NCBI GenBank assembly: GCA_016190665.1
Contig: JACPQD010000073.1
Span: 1-50,190, forward strand
From: Chloroflexota bacterium
Lineage (GTDB): Bacteria; Chloroflexota; Dehalococcoidia; JACPQD01
Direction of reading: 5' to 3'
DNA: 50,190 nucleotides
The notes under the pieces were generated by a model. That model saw only the letters and a program-made list of their open reading frames with translations, was not told the DNA's origin and made no database searches. Every line of letters begins with the position of its first letter. The first letter of the stretch is position 1. Positions 33,637 to 41,546 of the stretch are shown one piece after another. The translations under genes were made by a program, and so were the position numbers.

Positions 33637-34139
33637 TAGATACGCTCAGAACGCTGAACAAGCTCAAGAGAGAGGGCCTGATAAGGGACTATGCCATAGG
33701 TGGCGGATATGCGGTAAACTACTACTTGGAACCCATTCTCACTTACGATCTGGACATCTTTGTCCTGATGGGCACGGATGCGGAATACGCAGCGCTCTAC
33801 GAGTATTTCAGGAGTCGCAAGTACAAGATAGAAAACGTTTACATTGTCATCGAGGGGATGCCGGTCCAGTTCCTGCCCAGCTCCATCAGTCCCGTCATCG
33901 AGGAGGCCGTCAAACGGGGAAAGAGGATCAGGGTGAAGGGTGTGGCGAGCAAAGTCTTTACCCTGGAGTACTTAATAGCCACGCTGCTCATGGCCTTCAG
34001 GCCGAAGGACAGGATGGTAATCCCCCAGCTTGTGCAGCAAGCGGATAGGCGCCTGCTGGACGAGATCCTGGCGAGGTTCAGTGATGAAAAAGCTCCTCTG
34101 GATCAAAGATTCGGAAGAATTCTGGAAAGTCTTCAGTGA
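33633..34139 (+). CDS. Nucleotidyltransferase-fold protein (AbiEii-like)
   Basis: A 168-residue protein with a minimal nucleotidyltransferase core: DYAIGGGYAVNYYLEPILTY (residues about 19-38) followed by DLDIFV, i.e. G-G and D-x-D metal ligands, then VPVQFLP-like MPVQFLPSS. It resembles AbiEii/AbiGii-type toxins or DUF6036-like proteins. GTG 33633 overlaps the purB stop by 4 bp, and the 58-residue frame downstream overlaps its end, so the pair is embedded in the purB-purC operon and expressed with it. Confidence 0.72.
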   Translation: MIDTLRTLNKLKREGLIRDYAIGGGYAVNYYLEPILTYDLDIFVLMGTDAEYAALYEYFRSRKYKIENVYIVIEGMPVQFLPSSISPVIEEAVKRGKRIRVKGVASKVFTLEYLIATLLMAFRPKDRMVIPQLVQQADRRLLDEILARFSDEKAPLDQRFGRILESLQ

Positions 34140-34260
34140 AGAGCGCGAGGCGAGGCGGGAGCAACTGCGAAAACTACCCTTTGCGAAGAAGATCGAGATC
34201 GTGGCGAAGATGCGCGCCGCCCAACTGAAGGAGAGGAAACCAAGATGTCCGTCGTTGTAG
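34084..34260 (+). CDS. Small partner protein of the nucleotidyltransferase
   Basis: A 58-residue basic protein (MKKLLWIKDSEEFWKVFSEE, LRKLPFAKKIEIVAKMRAA). The first 56 bp overlap the nucleotidyltransferase gene in another frame, and its last 16 bp overlap the purC start. Short proteins with this LPFxEKIEIVxKM pattern are often seen beside such nucleotidyltransferases (from memory). A role as the second member of a toxin-antitoxin pair is inferred. Confidence 0.6.
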   Translation: MKKLLWIKDSEEFWKVFSEEREARREQLRKLPFAKKIEIVAKMRAAQLKERKPRCPSL

Positions 34261-35150
34261 AGGCGCACCTGCCCAATCTATGTCACCGGGGCAAGGTCAG
34301 GGACACCTGCGACCTGGGCCAGTATTTCCTCATGGTCGCCACCGACCGGCTCTCCGCCTTCGACGTCGTCCTGCCGGATGGCATCCCCGACAAGGGGGCG
34401 GTCCTCAACCAGCTCTCCGCCTTCTGGTTCCAGAAGACGGTCCATATCGTCCCCAACCATCTCGTCGAGGCGGTCGAAGACGTCCGCATATTGGAGGGCC
34501 ACTGTCCCATGGGCGTCTGTTATGTCTTCCCGTCATATCTGGGTGGCCGCTCGATGCTGGTCAGGAAGGCGCAGCGCATCGACGTCGAATGCGTGGTGCG
34601 CGGCTATCTGGCGGGCTCCGCCTGGGAGGAATACAAGAAGGCCGGGACCGTCTGCGGGGCGGCGCTGCCGCCCGGTATGGTCGAGAGCCAGCAACTGCCA
34701 GAGCCGATCTTCACGCCGGCCTCCAAGGAGGAGAGCGGCCACGACATCAATATCTCCATCGACCAGATGAAGAAGCTGGTGGGCGGGGCCATGACCGACG
34801 AGATCGTTGAAAAGAGCCTGGCCATCTACCGCTTCGCCGACGACTACGCCCGCCCGCGCGGCATCATCATCGCTGATACCAAGATGGAGTTCGGCTTCAT
34901 CGACGGCAAGGTGTCGCTGATCGATGAGCTCCTGACGCCGGATTCCAGTCGTTTCTGGGACGCCGAACTGTACCGTCCCGGCCAGTCTCAGCCCAGCTAC
35001 GATAAGCAGCCGGTGCGCGACTGGCTGGTGGCCTCCGGCTGGAACAAGGAGCCTCCGGCGCCGAAGCTGCCTCCGGAAGTGGTACAGCAAACGACGGCGA
35101 GATACCGGGAAGCCTTCCGACGGCTGACGGGGAACGACCCTCAGACCTAA
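34245..35150 (+). CDS. purC: Phosphoribosylaminoimidazole-succinocarboxamide synthase
   Basis: Joins CAIR and aspartate with ATP to give SAICAR, the substrate of PurB. It has 301 residues, the length of the longer (yeast-like) PurC type. Motifs are HRGKVRDTCDLG, VATDRLSAFDVVLPDGIPDKG, VECVVRGYLAGSAWEEY, GHDINIS and IADTKMEFGFIDGKVSLIDELLTPDSSRFW. ATG 34245 has GGAGAGG upstream and overlaps the small gene before it. Confidence 0.96.
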   Translation: MSVVVEAHLPNLCHRGKVRDTCDLGQYFLMVATDRLSAFDVVLPDGIPDKGAVLNQLSAFWFQKTVHIVPNHLVEAVEDVRILEGHCPMGVCYVFPSYLGGRSMLVRKAQRIDVECVVRGYLAGSAWEEYKKAGTVCGAALPPGMVESQQLPEPIFTPASKEESGHDINISIDQMKKLVGGAMTDEIVEKSLAIYRFADDYARPRGIIIADTKMEFGFIDGKVSLIDELLTPDSSRFWDAELYRPGQSQPSYDKQPVRDWLVASGWNKEPPAPKLPPEVVQQTTARYREAFRRLTGNDPQT

Positions 35151-35193
35151 GAGGGGTCGACCTCCGTGGTGACTGTAGGCGTCAGGATAAGCC

Positions 35194-35389
35194 GTAGGGC
35201 AGGGGCTTGTCCCCTGCCGGGAGTCTGGTCAAGAACTGTGTCCCGATTTCACGGGGATTCCTTCGGCATACTGAAGCGTGGGGACCGCGCGGGCAGACGT
35301 CCGGCAAATTCAAGCGCTGTTCAACCGCCCGCTCCACGAGAATGATTTGGGCCGGCTCCCCGACGGCAGGGGACAAGCCCCTGCCCTAC
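35194..35389. repeat. MITE-like element with perfect 25-bp inverted ends
   Basis: Left end 35194-35218 and right end 35365-35389 are exact reverse complements over 25 bp (left begins GTAGGGCAGGGGCTTG). Each end is itself a near palindrome (GGCAGGGGxxxxxCCCCTGCC). The 146 bp inside have no gene. Total 196 bp, between purC and the tsaC-like gene. A single related end is at 25401-25426. Confidence 0.8.
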
Positions 35390-35437
35390 TTCTTCCAGTT
35401 CAGGCACGTGTTAGAGACATGACGCTGGGAGGGCCGG

Positions 35438-36073
35438 TTGAGCCACAAATTGACCTCGGACGTTGAGAGCCAGGTGGCGGAGGCCCTTCGCATCCTCAAA
35501 GAGGGCGGTGTGGTGGCCTTCCCCACGGACACTGTTTACGGCATTGGCGCTGCCGCAGACAAAGAGCGTGCCCTGGAAACGATCTTCGAACTTAAGGGCC
35601 GACCCCGGGGGAAGCCGTTGCAAGTCTTTCTCTCGCGCGTCGAAGATATGACGGCTGTGGCGCAGGATGTCCCTGACGCGGCGTGGCGCCTGGCGAAAGC
35701 CCTGCTTCCGGGTGGACTCACCCTGGTCCTCGGGAAACAGGCGTGGCTCTCCGATATTGTCACCGCGGCCGGAGACACTGTCGCCATCCGCATACCGGCT
35801 CATCCCGTCCCCATAGCTCTGGTAGAGGGGCTGGGCGCGCCGCTGGTCGCCACCAGCGCCAACCTGTCCGGCCAGCCCTCCGCCGTGACGGCCGAGGAGG
35901 CCAGGCGGCAGCTGGACGACCGGGTGGCGCTCATCATCGACGCCGGCCCGGCTCCGGCGGGCAGGGAGTCGACGATTATCGATCTCACCGGCAGTACGCC
36001 TCGGATATTGAGGCAGGGGATGGTCTCTCGGGAGGAGGTTGAGGCGGCGCTGGGCAGCCATGTCCTGAGATAA
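35438..36073 (+). CDS. L-threonylcarbamoyladenylate synthase (Sua5/YrdC/YwlC family)
   Basis: Makes threonylcarbamoyl-AMP for the t6A37 modification of tRNAs. It has 211 residues, so a YrdC domain with little of the Sua5 C-terminal domain. Conserved pieces are GGVVAFPTDTVYGIG (about 22-36), ELKGRPRGKPLQVFLS, LLPGGLTLVL, VAIRIPAHPVPIALVEGLGAPLVATSANLSGQPS and REGST-like GRESTIIDLTGSTPRILRQG. The start is TTG 35438 (SHKLTSD). It stands just after the MITE-like element. Confidence 0.93.
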   Translation: MSHKLTSDVESQVAEALRILKEGGVVAFPTDTVYGIGAAADKERALETIFELKGRPRGKPLQVFLSRVEDMTAVAQDVPDAAWRLAKALLPGGLTLVLGKQAWLSDIVTAAGDTVAIRIPAHPVPIALVEGLGAPLVATSANLSGQPSAVTAEEARRQLDDRVALIIDAGPAPAGRESTIIDLTGSTPRILRQGMVSREEVEAALGSHVLR

Positions 36074-36152
36074 CCACGAAATACACGAAAAACACGAAAT
36101 TGGGGGATGGGGTGAAGTCCGACTTGTCAGACTTGTCCGACGCGTCCGACGG
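36074..36152. repeat. ACACGAAA words and a GTCCGAC array
   Basis: 36074-36104 repeats the AACCACGAAATACACGAAAA type, also at 47779-47795. 36119-36152 is a GTCCGAC/GTCAGAC array of the same family as 4921-4957. No gene. Confidence 0.6.
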
Positions 36153-36170
36153 TGTGACGCCGCGCTTTTG

Positions 36171-36179
36171 TGCTAGAAT
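36171..36179 (+). promoter_or_regulatory. Extended -10 of the rpiB promoter
   Basis: TGCTAGAAT fits an extended -10 (TGn-TAGAAT), 39 bp before the rpiB ATG. No good -35 is visible, as often with extended -10 promoters. Confidence 0.4.
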
Positions 36180-36217
36180 TCTGGTGGTATCCTACTGGAA
36201 GGCGGAGGAAGTAGCAG

Positions 36218-36664
36218 ATGCGGATCGCTGTCGGGTGTGACCACGCTGGGCTGAGCTTGAAGCAGTCCATCATGGGCGTCCTCTCGGAGATGGGGCACGA
36301 GTATGATGACTTTGGCTGCTACGATGCGGCCTCAGTGGACTATCCGGACATTGCGAAAGCAGTGGCCGAGGCGGTGGCCAGCGGCGACTTCGAGCACGGC
36401 ATCCTGGTCTGCAGCACGGGAATAGGGATGAGCATGGCGGCCAATAAGGTGCCCGACGTCAGGGCCGCCCTCTGCCACGACACCTTCAGCGCGCGCCGCA
36501 CTCGCGAGCACAATGACGCCAATGTGCTGTGCCTGGGAGCGTCGGTGGTGGGACCGGGCCTCGCCGAGGAAATAGTGAAAGCCTATCTCGCTGCCGAGTT
36601 CGCTGGAGGCCGGCATTTGCGCCGCGTGGAGAAGATACGGGCGTTGGAGAAGTGCCGCGACTAG
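36218..36664 (+). CDS. rpiB: Ribose-5-phosphate isomerase B
   Basis: Interconverts ribose 5-phosphate and ribulose 5-phosphate, feeding PRPP and purine synthesis. It is a 148-residue RpiB/LacAB-type enzyme. VGCDHAGLSLKQSI (residues 4-17), VDYPDIA, CSTGIGMSMAANKVPDVRAA with the catalytic Cys, HDTFSARRTREHNDANVLCLGA and the terminal RRVEKIRALE are present. GGAGGAAG is upstream of ATG 36218. It converges on dppC. Confidence 0.95.
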   Translation: MRIAVGCDHAGLSLKQSIMGVLSEMGHEYDDFGCYDAASVDYPDIAKAVAEAVASGDFEHGILVCSTGIGMSMAANKVPDVRAALCHDTFSARRTREHNDANVLCLGASVVGPGLAEEIVKAYLAAEFAGGRHLRRVEKIRALEKCRD

Positions 36665-36757
36665 CGCTTCAAGGGCGGGGTTGCAGGGGCTGCCTGTCCG
36701 ACAGGTCCGACAAGTCCGACATGTCAGACAGCCTCCGAGTTAGCGCTTCAGGCGGGG
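36662..36757. repeat. GTCCGAC array between imperfect direct repeats
   Basis: A TGTCCGACAGGTCCGAC-type array (36695-36729) is bordered by TAGCGCTTCAAGGGCGGGG (36662-36680) and TAGCGCTTCAGGCGGGGG (36741-36758). The left border includes the rpiB stop and the right border the dppC stop (opposite strand). This is consistent with an insertion that duplicated its target. Confidence 0.55.
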
Positions 36758-37642
36758 GTCCCAGACGTCGCGCAGCGCATCCCCCAGGATATTGAAGCCA
36801 AATACCCCAAGACTGATGGCCATGCCCGGAAAGATGCCGATCCAGGGCGCTTTTTCCAGGTATTGGCGCCCCTCCGCCGAAATCATCGACCCCCAGGAAG
36901 GTTCGGGGGGCGGGGTGCCCAGCCCCAGGAAGCTGAGAGAAGCCTCCACCACGATCGCCCACCCCAGGTTCGCCGTGGCCACAATGATGAAGGGCGCAAT
37001 GCAGTTTGGCAAGACGTGTTTCATGAGCATGTGCCAACCGCTGGCCCCGATGGCGCGCGCCGCGTCCACGTACTGCGTCTCCCTCACGGCCAGGGCGCTG
37101 GAGCGCACCACCCGCGTCCCCTGGGGTATGAGAACGATGGAGACGGCGATAATCACGTTCCTCACGCTCGGTCCCAGGGCGGCGACCACGCACAGGGCCA
37201 GGATGAGGACCGGGAAGGCCAGCAATATGTCGATAAAGCGCTGGCTCAGCGTATCCAGCCTGCCGCCAATGAAGCCGCTGATGAGGCCCAGGAACGCTCC
37301 CGAGGTCACGCCAATGGCTACCGACACCATTCCTATGGTGAGCGAGATGCGCGAGCCCCATATGATCCGGCTCATGATGTCCCGTCCGTAGTTGTCGGTG
37401 CCCAGCGGGAACTCACCGCCGGGCGGGGCGAAGAGGTTGTCGAAGCGCATCTGGAACGGATCGTAGGGGGAAATCAGGGGAGCGAATAGCGCTGTGAAAA
37501 GCATGACTGCCACAATGAAGCCGCCGGCCGCCCCCAGGGGCTTGGTCCGGCAGAAGCGGATAAGGTTCTGCAGCGTTGAAGGCCTGCGAGGCACGACAGC
37601 CGCAAGGACAACGGCGCTTTCAGAGACGCTATTCCGGTTCAT
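36740..37642 (-). CDS. Peptide-type ABC transporter permease (DppC-like)
   Basis: A 300-residue inner-membrane permease of the OppC/DppC family with six helices. An N-terminal helix (GAAGGFIVAVMLFTALFAPLISPYDPF) is followed by the short OppC_N segment and PLGTDNYGRDIMSRIIWGSRISL. The EAA loop is ARAIGASGWHMLMKHVLPNCIAP (about 205-227). Its start is 27 bp after dppB. It is the last gene of the locus; no ATPase genes follow. Confidence 0.9.
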   Translation of the reverse strand: MNRNSVSESAVVLAAVVPRRPSTLQNLIRFCRTKPLGAAGGFIVAVMLFTALFAPLISPYDPFQMRFDNLFAPPGGEFPLGTDNYGRDIMSRIIWGSRISLTIGMVSVAIGVTSGAFLGLISGFIGGRLDTLSQRFIDILLAFPVLILALCVVAALGPSVRNVIIAVSIVLIPQGTRVVRSSALAVRETQYVDAARAIGASGWHMLMKHVLPNCIAPFIIVATANLGWAIVVEASLSFLGLGTPPPEPSWGSMISAEGRQYLEKAPWIGIFPGMAISLGVFGFNILGDALRDVWDPRLKR

Positions 37643-37669
37643 TCACTCCTCTGACCACCTCAGCGGAGG

Positions 37670-38626
37670 CTAGGCATAATGAATCCTGGGGTCAAGCCAG
37701 GCATAGAAGATATCTATCGCCAGATTGATGAGCACAAAGATGGCGGCAATAAGCAGGATGATGGTCTGCACCACGGGGTAATCTCGCAGTATGATGGATT
37801 CGACCAGATGGCTTCCCATGCCGGGGAGGACGAAGATGGTTTCCATCAGCACACTGCCGCCCATGAGCGTCCCGAATTGGACCCCGACAATAGTGATCAC
37901 GGGCAGGACGGCGTTCTTCAGGGCGTGGCGGGAGAGTACCAGTATCTCCCGCAACCCTTTGGCGCGAGCCGTCCGGATATAGTCCTGGCGCAGCACCTCG
38001 AGCATGCAGGAGCGGGTCATCCGGCTGACGATGGCAGAGAAATAGTAGCCCATCACCAGGGCGGGCCAGATCACCTGGCTGAGGTTGTCCAGCGGGTCGT
38101 CCAGGATGCTGCTATAGACCACGGGCGGCATCCAGCCAAAGGAAAGCACCAGGAACAGGATGACGAGCGTTCCGGTCCAGAAGATGGGCATAGAGAGGCC
38201 GGCTACCGATACCACGCGGAAGATATAGTCCACCCATGTATCCTGTCTGGCGGCGGAGACCACGCCTATGGGTATGGAAATGAGGAGAGAGATAAACACG
38301 GTCAGCAGGGAGAACTCAACGGTCACCGGCACCCTTTGGCCGATGTCCCCCAGGACCGGGCGGGCCGTCACCAACGAGTTCCCAACGTTCAGCCGCGCCA
38401 GCCCGAAGACCCAGTCGAGATACTGCTCCTGAAGCGGTCTGTCGGTGCCGAGCTTGTGGCGCATGGCCTGAAGGTCTTCCTCGGTGAAGGCGCCCTGGCC
38501 GCCCCCGGCCAGGATCATGATCGCCGGGTCGCCCGGTATCACGCGCATGATGAGGAAAATGAGTATGGAGACGCCCAGCAAAACGGGCACCAGCATGAGG
38601 AGTCGCCGGGCGATGTAGCGCTGCAT
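37670..38626 (-). CDS. Peptide-type ABC transporter permease (DppB-like)
   Basis: A 318-residue OppB/DppB-type permease. The N-terminal MQRYIARRLLMLVPVLLGVSILIFLIMRVIPGDPA is characteristic. The EAA loop is YIRTARAKGLREILVLSRHALKNAVLPVIT (about 215-245), and the end DIFYAWLDPRIHY is also typical. It pairs with the DppC-like protein to form the channel. Confidence 0.92.
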   Translation of the reverse strand: MQRYIARRLLMLVPVLLGVSILIFLIMRVIPGDPAIMILAGGGQGAFTEEDLQAMRHKLGTDRPLQEQYLDWVFGLARLNVGNSLVTARPVLGDIGQRVPVTVEFSLLTVFISLLISIPIGVVSAARQDTWVDYIFRVVSVAGLSMPIFWTGTLVILFLVLSFGWMPPVVYSSILDDPLDNLSQVIWPALVMGYYFSAIVSRMTRSCMLEVLRQDYIRTARAKGLREILVLSRHALKNAVLPVITIVGVQFGTLMGGSVLMETIFVLPGMGSHLVESIILRDYPVVQTIILLIAAIFVLINLAIDIFYAWLDPRIHYA

Positions 38627-38777
38627 AAGCGTCGTCTCCTAAGGCCGTCTGCGTGCCAGTACGGTCATTACTGCCAGTTCCCGCCTGCTCTTGGTAGGTT
38701 CCGAACGGTCTGGAAAGGCTGTTCTACCTGGCGGCCCGGCCCAGGCGGCAGATTTCACCGCTTCAAGAGGTTTACAA

Positions 38778-38814
38778 GGAGGAGAGGCCGCCAGGCGGCG
38801 CGGACCTCTCCTCC
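38778..38814. terminator. Strong hairpin between the substrate-binding and permease genes
   Basis: 10-bp outer arms (GGAGGAGAGG / CCTCTCCTCC) with an inner GC stem. It lies 65 bp after the substrate-binding gene on the minus strand. No U tract follows on that strand, so it may stabilise the upstream message or reduce readthrough into the permeases rather than end transcription fully. The rest of 38627-38878 is non-coding. Confidence 0.55.
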
Positions 38815-38878
38815 CGCTTTCTTCTTCCTTTAAGAGCCACAGCGGCCCAGGGCAGCCATCCCGATTGCATCGGGACCG

Positions 38879-40528
38879 CTACTTGGCCAGCCAGATCTCC
38901 TCGAGGGTGTTGCCCACGTAGTCACCGATGCCGGGGTAGAAGTTCCTCACCTCGGGTCGGACCCCGATGAACTGGTGGTACCAGACGATAGAGATGCCCG
39001 GCAGCGCGTCTATGAGGTGCTCTTCCACCTGGCGGATCATGGCCTTGCGCTTCTCCACGTCGACCACCTTGATCTGCTCGTCCCAGAGGTTGGTGAGCTT
39101 GGTGTCACCGTCGTTTCCAGAGAAGTTGAGCGCGTACTTGGGCGCCCAGTAGCGGCCCATCCAGTGCGGATCGGTGAAGGTCCATACTGGCGTGTAGACC
39201 ATGGCCTCGTGTCCGGCCTTGCGACCGGTGTCCCAGTAGATGGCATCCTCCAGGGTCTGCACCTTAGCCCTGACGCCGATCTTCGCCAGTTGGTCGGTCA
39301 TGAAGACAGCGGCATCCTTGCTCTGCCACATCTGGCGCGCCAGGATAGTCAGGTCGAAGCCGTTGGCGAAGCCGGCGTCCGCCATGAGCTTCTTGGCATC
39401 CGCTATGTCCTGGTCCTTGGGCTGGCGGTAGCCGGGCATCTTCGAGAGCTCGCCTGTCGGGATGCCCCAGGGGTCGACGGGGAAGGGCTTGCTTATCTCG
39501 CCGCTCCCTCGAGCTACGACCTTGATCGCCGCCTGTCTGTCCAGGGCGAGGTAGGCGGCCTTGCGCACTTTCTGGTCCTGGAAAGGCGGCTTCCTTGTAT
39601 TCATGAAGAACCAGGAGCCGAGAAAAGAGGGAGAGGGGTAGAACTTGAGCGCCGGGTTCTCCTTAAGCAGCATGTCCTTGTCAGGTGGAGTCAAAGTAGC
39701 GAACTGCTTGCCGGTCATGTTCACCTTCCCTGTCCTGAAGGCGGATAGCCGCGTGGACTCGTCCTTGATAATCAGGAAGGTGTAGCCATCGAGATAGGGG
39801 CGCCCCTTGACCCAGAAATCGGGGTTCTTGACTCCCTCGAGGCTGACGCCTGGGCTGTACGACTTCAACTTGAAGGGGCCAGTCCCCATACCCGTGGTCT
39901 TCATATCTCCCTGCTTCTCCACGTACTTCTGGGAGTAGATCGCAGAGTAGTTGTTGGCCAGCGTGTCCAGCATCACGGCGAAGGAGAAATTCATGTTCAC
40001 GACAAGCTTGTTGCCGTTCTTGGTCATCGATTTGACGGCGGGCTTGAGCAGGAAGGACATATTGCTCACCACGCCCTTCGGGGGTTCGATCAACCGCTGA
40101 AGGCTGAAAATGGCGTCATCGACGGTGTAGGGCGTGCCGTCGTGGAACTTAACGCCCTGGCGCATGTCGAAGGTCCAGGTCAGGCCGTCCTTACTCATCT
40201 CCCATTTCTCTGCCAGGGCGGGAACCCACTTGTCCACAGTCAAAGGGTCCGCCTGAACTATGTTCGAATAGAAGGGAGACACAAGCTGAGACGTGTTGAT
40301 CGTGCTTTCCTGCTGGGCGTCAAGGCTTGGCGGGTTGCCGGTCATAAAGGAGATCAGCGTGCCTCCAGACTTGGGCGTTTCAGCCGCTGGCTTGGCTGTC
40401 GCGGCTGGCCCTCCCGGCGCGGCAGATTTAGGGGCGGGCGCTGCCGCCGGAGCGCAGGCTGATACTATCAGCACAGCGATGGCGAGCAGGCACAGGATAA
40501 CCGAAGCTTTCCTTTGGGCGTGCAACAT
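38879..40528 (-). CDS. Peptide/nickel-type ABC transporter substrate-binding lipoprotein
   Basis: A 549-residue solute-binding protein of family 5 (DppA/OppA). The signal (ASVILCLLAIAVLIVSACAPAA) ends in the lipobox VSAC, so it is anchored outside the membrane. An Ala/Pro linker follows. The body has GTLISFMTGNPPSLDAQ, WTFDMRQGVKFHDGTPYTVDD and KDMLLKENPALKF-type motifs. ATG 40528 has AAGGAGG 8 bp upstream and gives the signal peptide at the right place. It is first in the A-B-C operon. Peptides are the likely but unproven ligand. Confidence 0.92.
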   Translation of the reverse strand: MLHAQRKASVILCLLAIAVLIVSACAPAAAPAPKSAAPGGPAATAKPAAETPKSGGTLISFMTGNPPSLDAQQESTINTSQLVSPFYSNIVQADPLTVDKWVPALAEKWEMSKDGLTWTFDMRQGVKFHDGTPYTVDDAIFSLQRLIEPPKGVVSNMSFLLKPAVKSMTKNGNKLVVNMNFSFAVMLDTLANNYSAIYSQKYVEKQGDMKTTGMGTGPFKLKSYSPGVSLEGVKNPDFWVKGRPYLDGYTFLIIKDESTRLSAFRTGKVNMTGKQFATLTPPDKDMLLKENPALKFYPSPSFLGSWFFMNTRKPPFQDQKVRKAAYLALDRQAAIKVVARGSGEISKPFPVDPWGIPTGELSKMPGYRQPKDQDIADAKKLMADAGFANGFDLTILARQMWQSKDAAVFMTDQLAKIGVRAKVQTLEDAIYWDTGRKAGHEAMVYTPVWTFTDPHWMGRYWAPKYALNFSGNDGDTKLTNLWDEQIKVVDVEKRKAMIRQVEEHLIDALPGISIVWYHQFIGVRPEVRNFYPGIGDYVGNTLEEIWLAK

Positions 40529-40632
40529 TTCGAGCCTCCTTATAGTGATACTTGCTCTTACGTCTCCACACTTTGGAGCCGATTCACAACTCCGAATGAC
40601 GCCGTCCGACATGCTTGAATAGATCACTAGCA

Positions 40633-40661
40633 TTTATAACACTAAGTTACGAAGCTGTCAA
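40633..40661 (-). promoter_or_regulatory. Promoter of the peptide ABC operon
   Basis: On the minus strand, consensus TTGACA (40661-40656), 17 bp spacer, TATAAA (40638-40633). The message would start near 40626, with about 98 nt before the ATG at 40528. Confidence 0.65.
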
Positions 40662-40707
40662 TGGGCTGGCTCTAACCGAACTCTAAGGTCGGGCGAGTCT
40701 ACTCAAC

Positions 40708-40735
40708 TTGACTTGCAGGCCGGGCGTGCTACAAT
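40708..40735 (+). promoter_or_regulatory. Promoter of the zinc metallopeptidase gene
   Basis: TTGACT (40708-40713), 16 bp spacer, TACAAT (40730-40735) with extended TGC. It diverges from the ABC operon promoter. GGAGGAGGGAAGG precedes ATG 40772. Confidence 0.6.
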
Positions 40736-40771
40736 ATCCCTAAATGGACCCATGTCCGGGAGGAGGGAAGG

Positions 40772-41464
40772 ATGTTCTTCTTTGATCCCAAGTACCTGCT
40801 GTTCGCTCTACCGGCACTGCTGGTGATGCTGTATGCCCAGTGGAAGGTCAGCAGCACATACAGCAAGTACTCCAAGGTGGCCAACATGCACGGCCTTACC
40901 GGCCTGGAGGTCGCGCGGCGGCTGTTACGGGCTAATGACCTGGGGCACGTGGCCATCGAGGGCACCTCTGGCAATCTCACCGACCACTACGACCCGGGCA
41001 AGAAGGTGTTGCGGCTTTCGGAGGGCGTCCACGATACACCTTCGGTGGCGGCGATGGGAATTGTTGCCCACGAGGTGGGACATGCCGTGCAGGACAACGT
41101 GGGATACGTGCCTATGAGGGTACGGGGTGGCCTCGTGCCGCTGGCGAACGTCGGCACGTGGCTGGGGTACATATTTTTCATGCTGGGAATTGTTGTCCAG
41201 GTGTCGGGTCTGGTGTGGCTGGGTGTCATCCTGTTCAGCGGCGCGGTCGCCTTCGCTTTGGTGACGCTTCCTGTGGAGTTGGATGCCAGCCGGCGCGCCC
41301 GTGCGATGCTTCAGAGCAACGGGCTCGTGAGCGTCACGGAGTTTGACGCGGCCAGCGCGGTGCTCTCGGCGGCGGCACTGACCTACGTAGCCGCTTTGCT
41401 TCAGGCTGTGGCCAACCTGCTGTACTACGTGTCCATTGCCGTGGGCATGAGCCGCAGGGATTAA
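40772..41464 (+). CDS. Membrane zinc metallopeptidase (YugP-like)
   Basis: A 230-residue membrane protein of the neutral zinc metallopeptidase (Zn_peptidase_2) family. An N-terminal helix (LLFALPALLVMLYAQW) is followed by GLTGLEVARRLL, the HYDPGKKVLRLSEGVHDTPSVAAMGIVAHEVGHAVQ block with zinc site HEVGH (about residues 103-107), and two central helices. PVELDASRRARAMLQSNG and FDAASAVLSAAALTYVAALLQ lie near the end. Substrate unknown. A 42-bp palindrome follows its stop. Confidence 0.9.
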   Translation: MFFFDPKYLLFALPALLVMLYAQWKVSSTYSKYSKVANMHGLTGLEVARRLLRANDLGHVAIEGTSGNLTDHYDPGKKVLRLSEGVHDTPSVAAMGIVAHEVGHAVQDNVGYVPMRVRGGLVPLANVGTWLGYIFFMLGIVVQVSGLVWLGVILFSGAVAFALVTLPVELDASRRARAMLQSNGLVSVTEFDAASAVLSAAALTYVAALLQAVANLLYYVSIAVGMSRRD

Positions 41465-41487
41465 GCGTCCAGAAGAGGTAATTTCAA

Positions 41488-41529
41488 GGGGGCACGTAGG
41501 GGCGACGCGCGTCGCCCCTACGTGCCCCC
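41488..41529 (+). terminator. Perfect 42-bp palindrome after the zinc peptidase gene
   Basis: 21-bp arms without mismatch; the left arm begins GGGGGCACGTAGGGGCGACG. It is followed by GTCTTGTTGT. It could end the peptidase transcript, and it belongs to the GTAGGGGC palindrome family. rlmN starts 18 bp later. Confidence 0.6.
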
Positions 41530-41546
41530 GTCTTGTTGTCGACACC

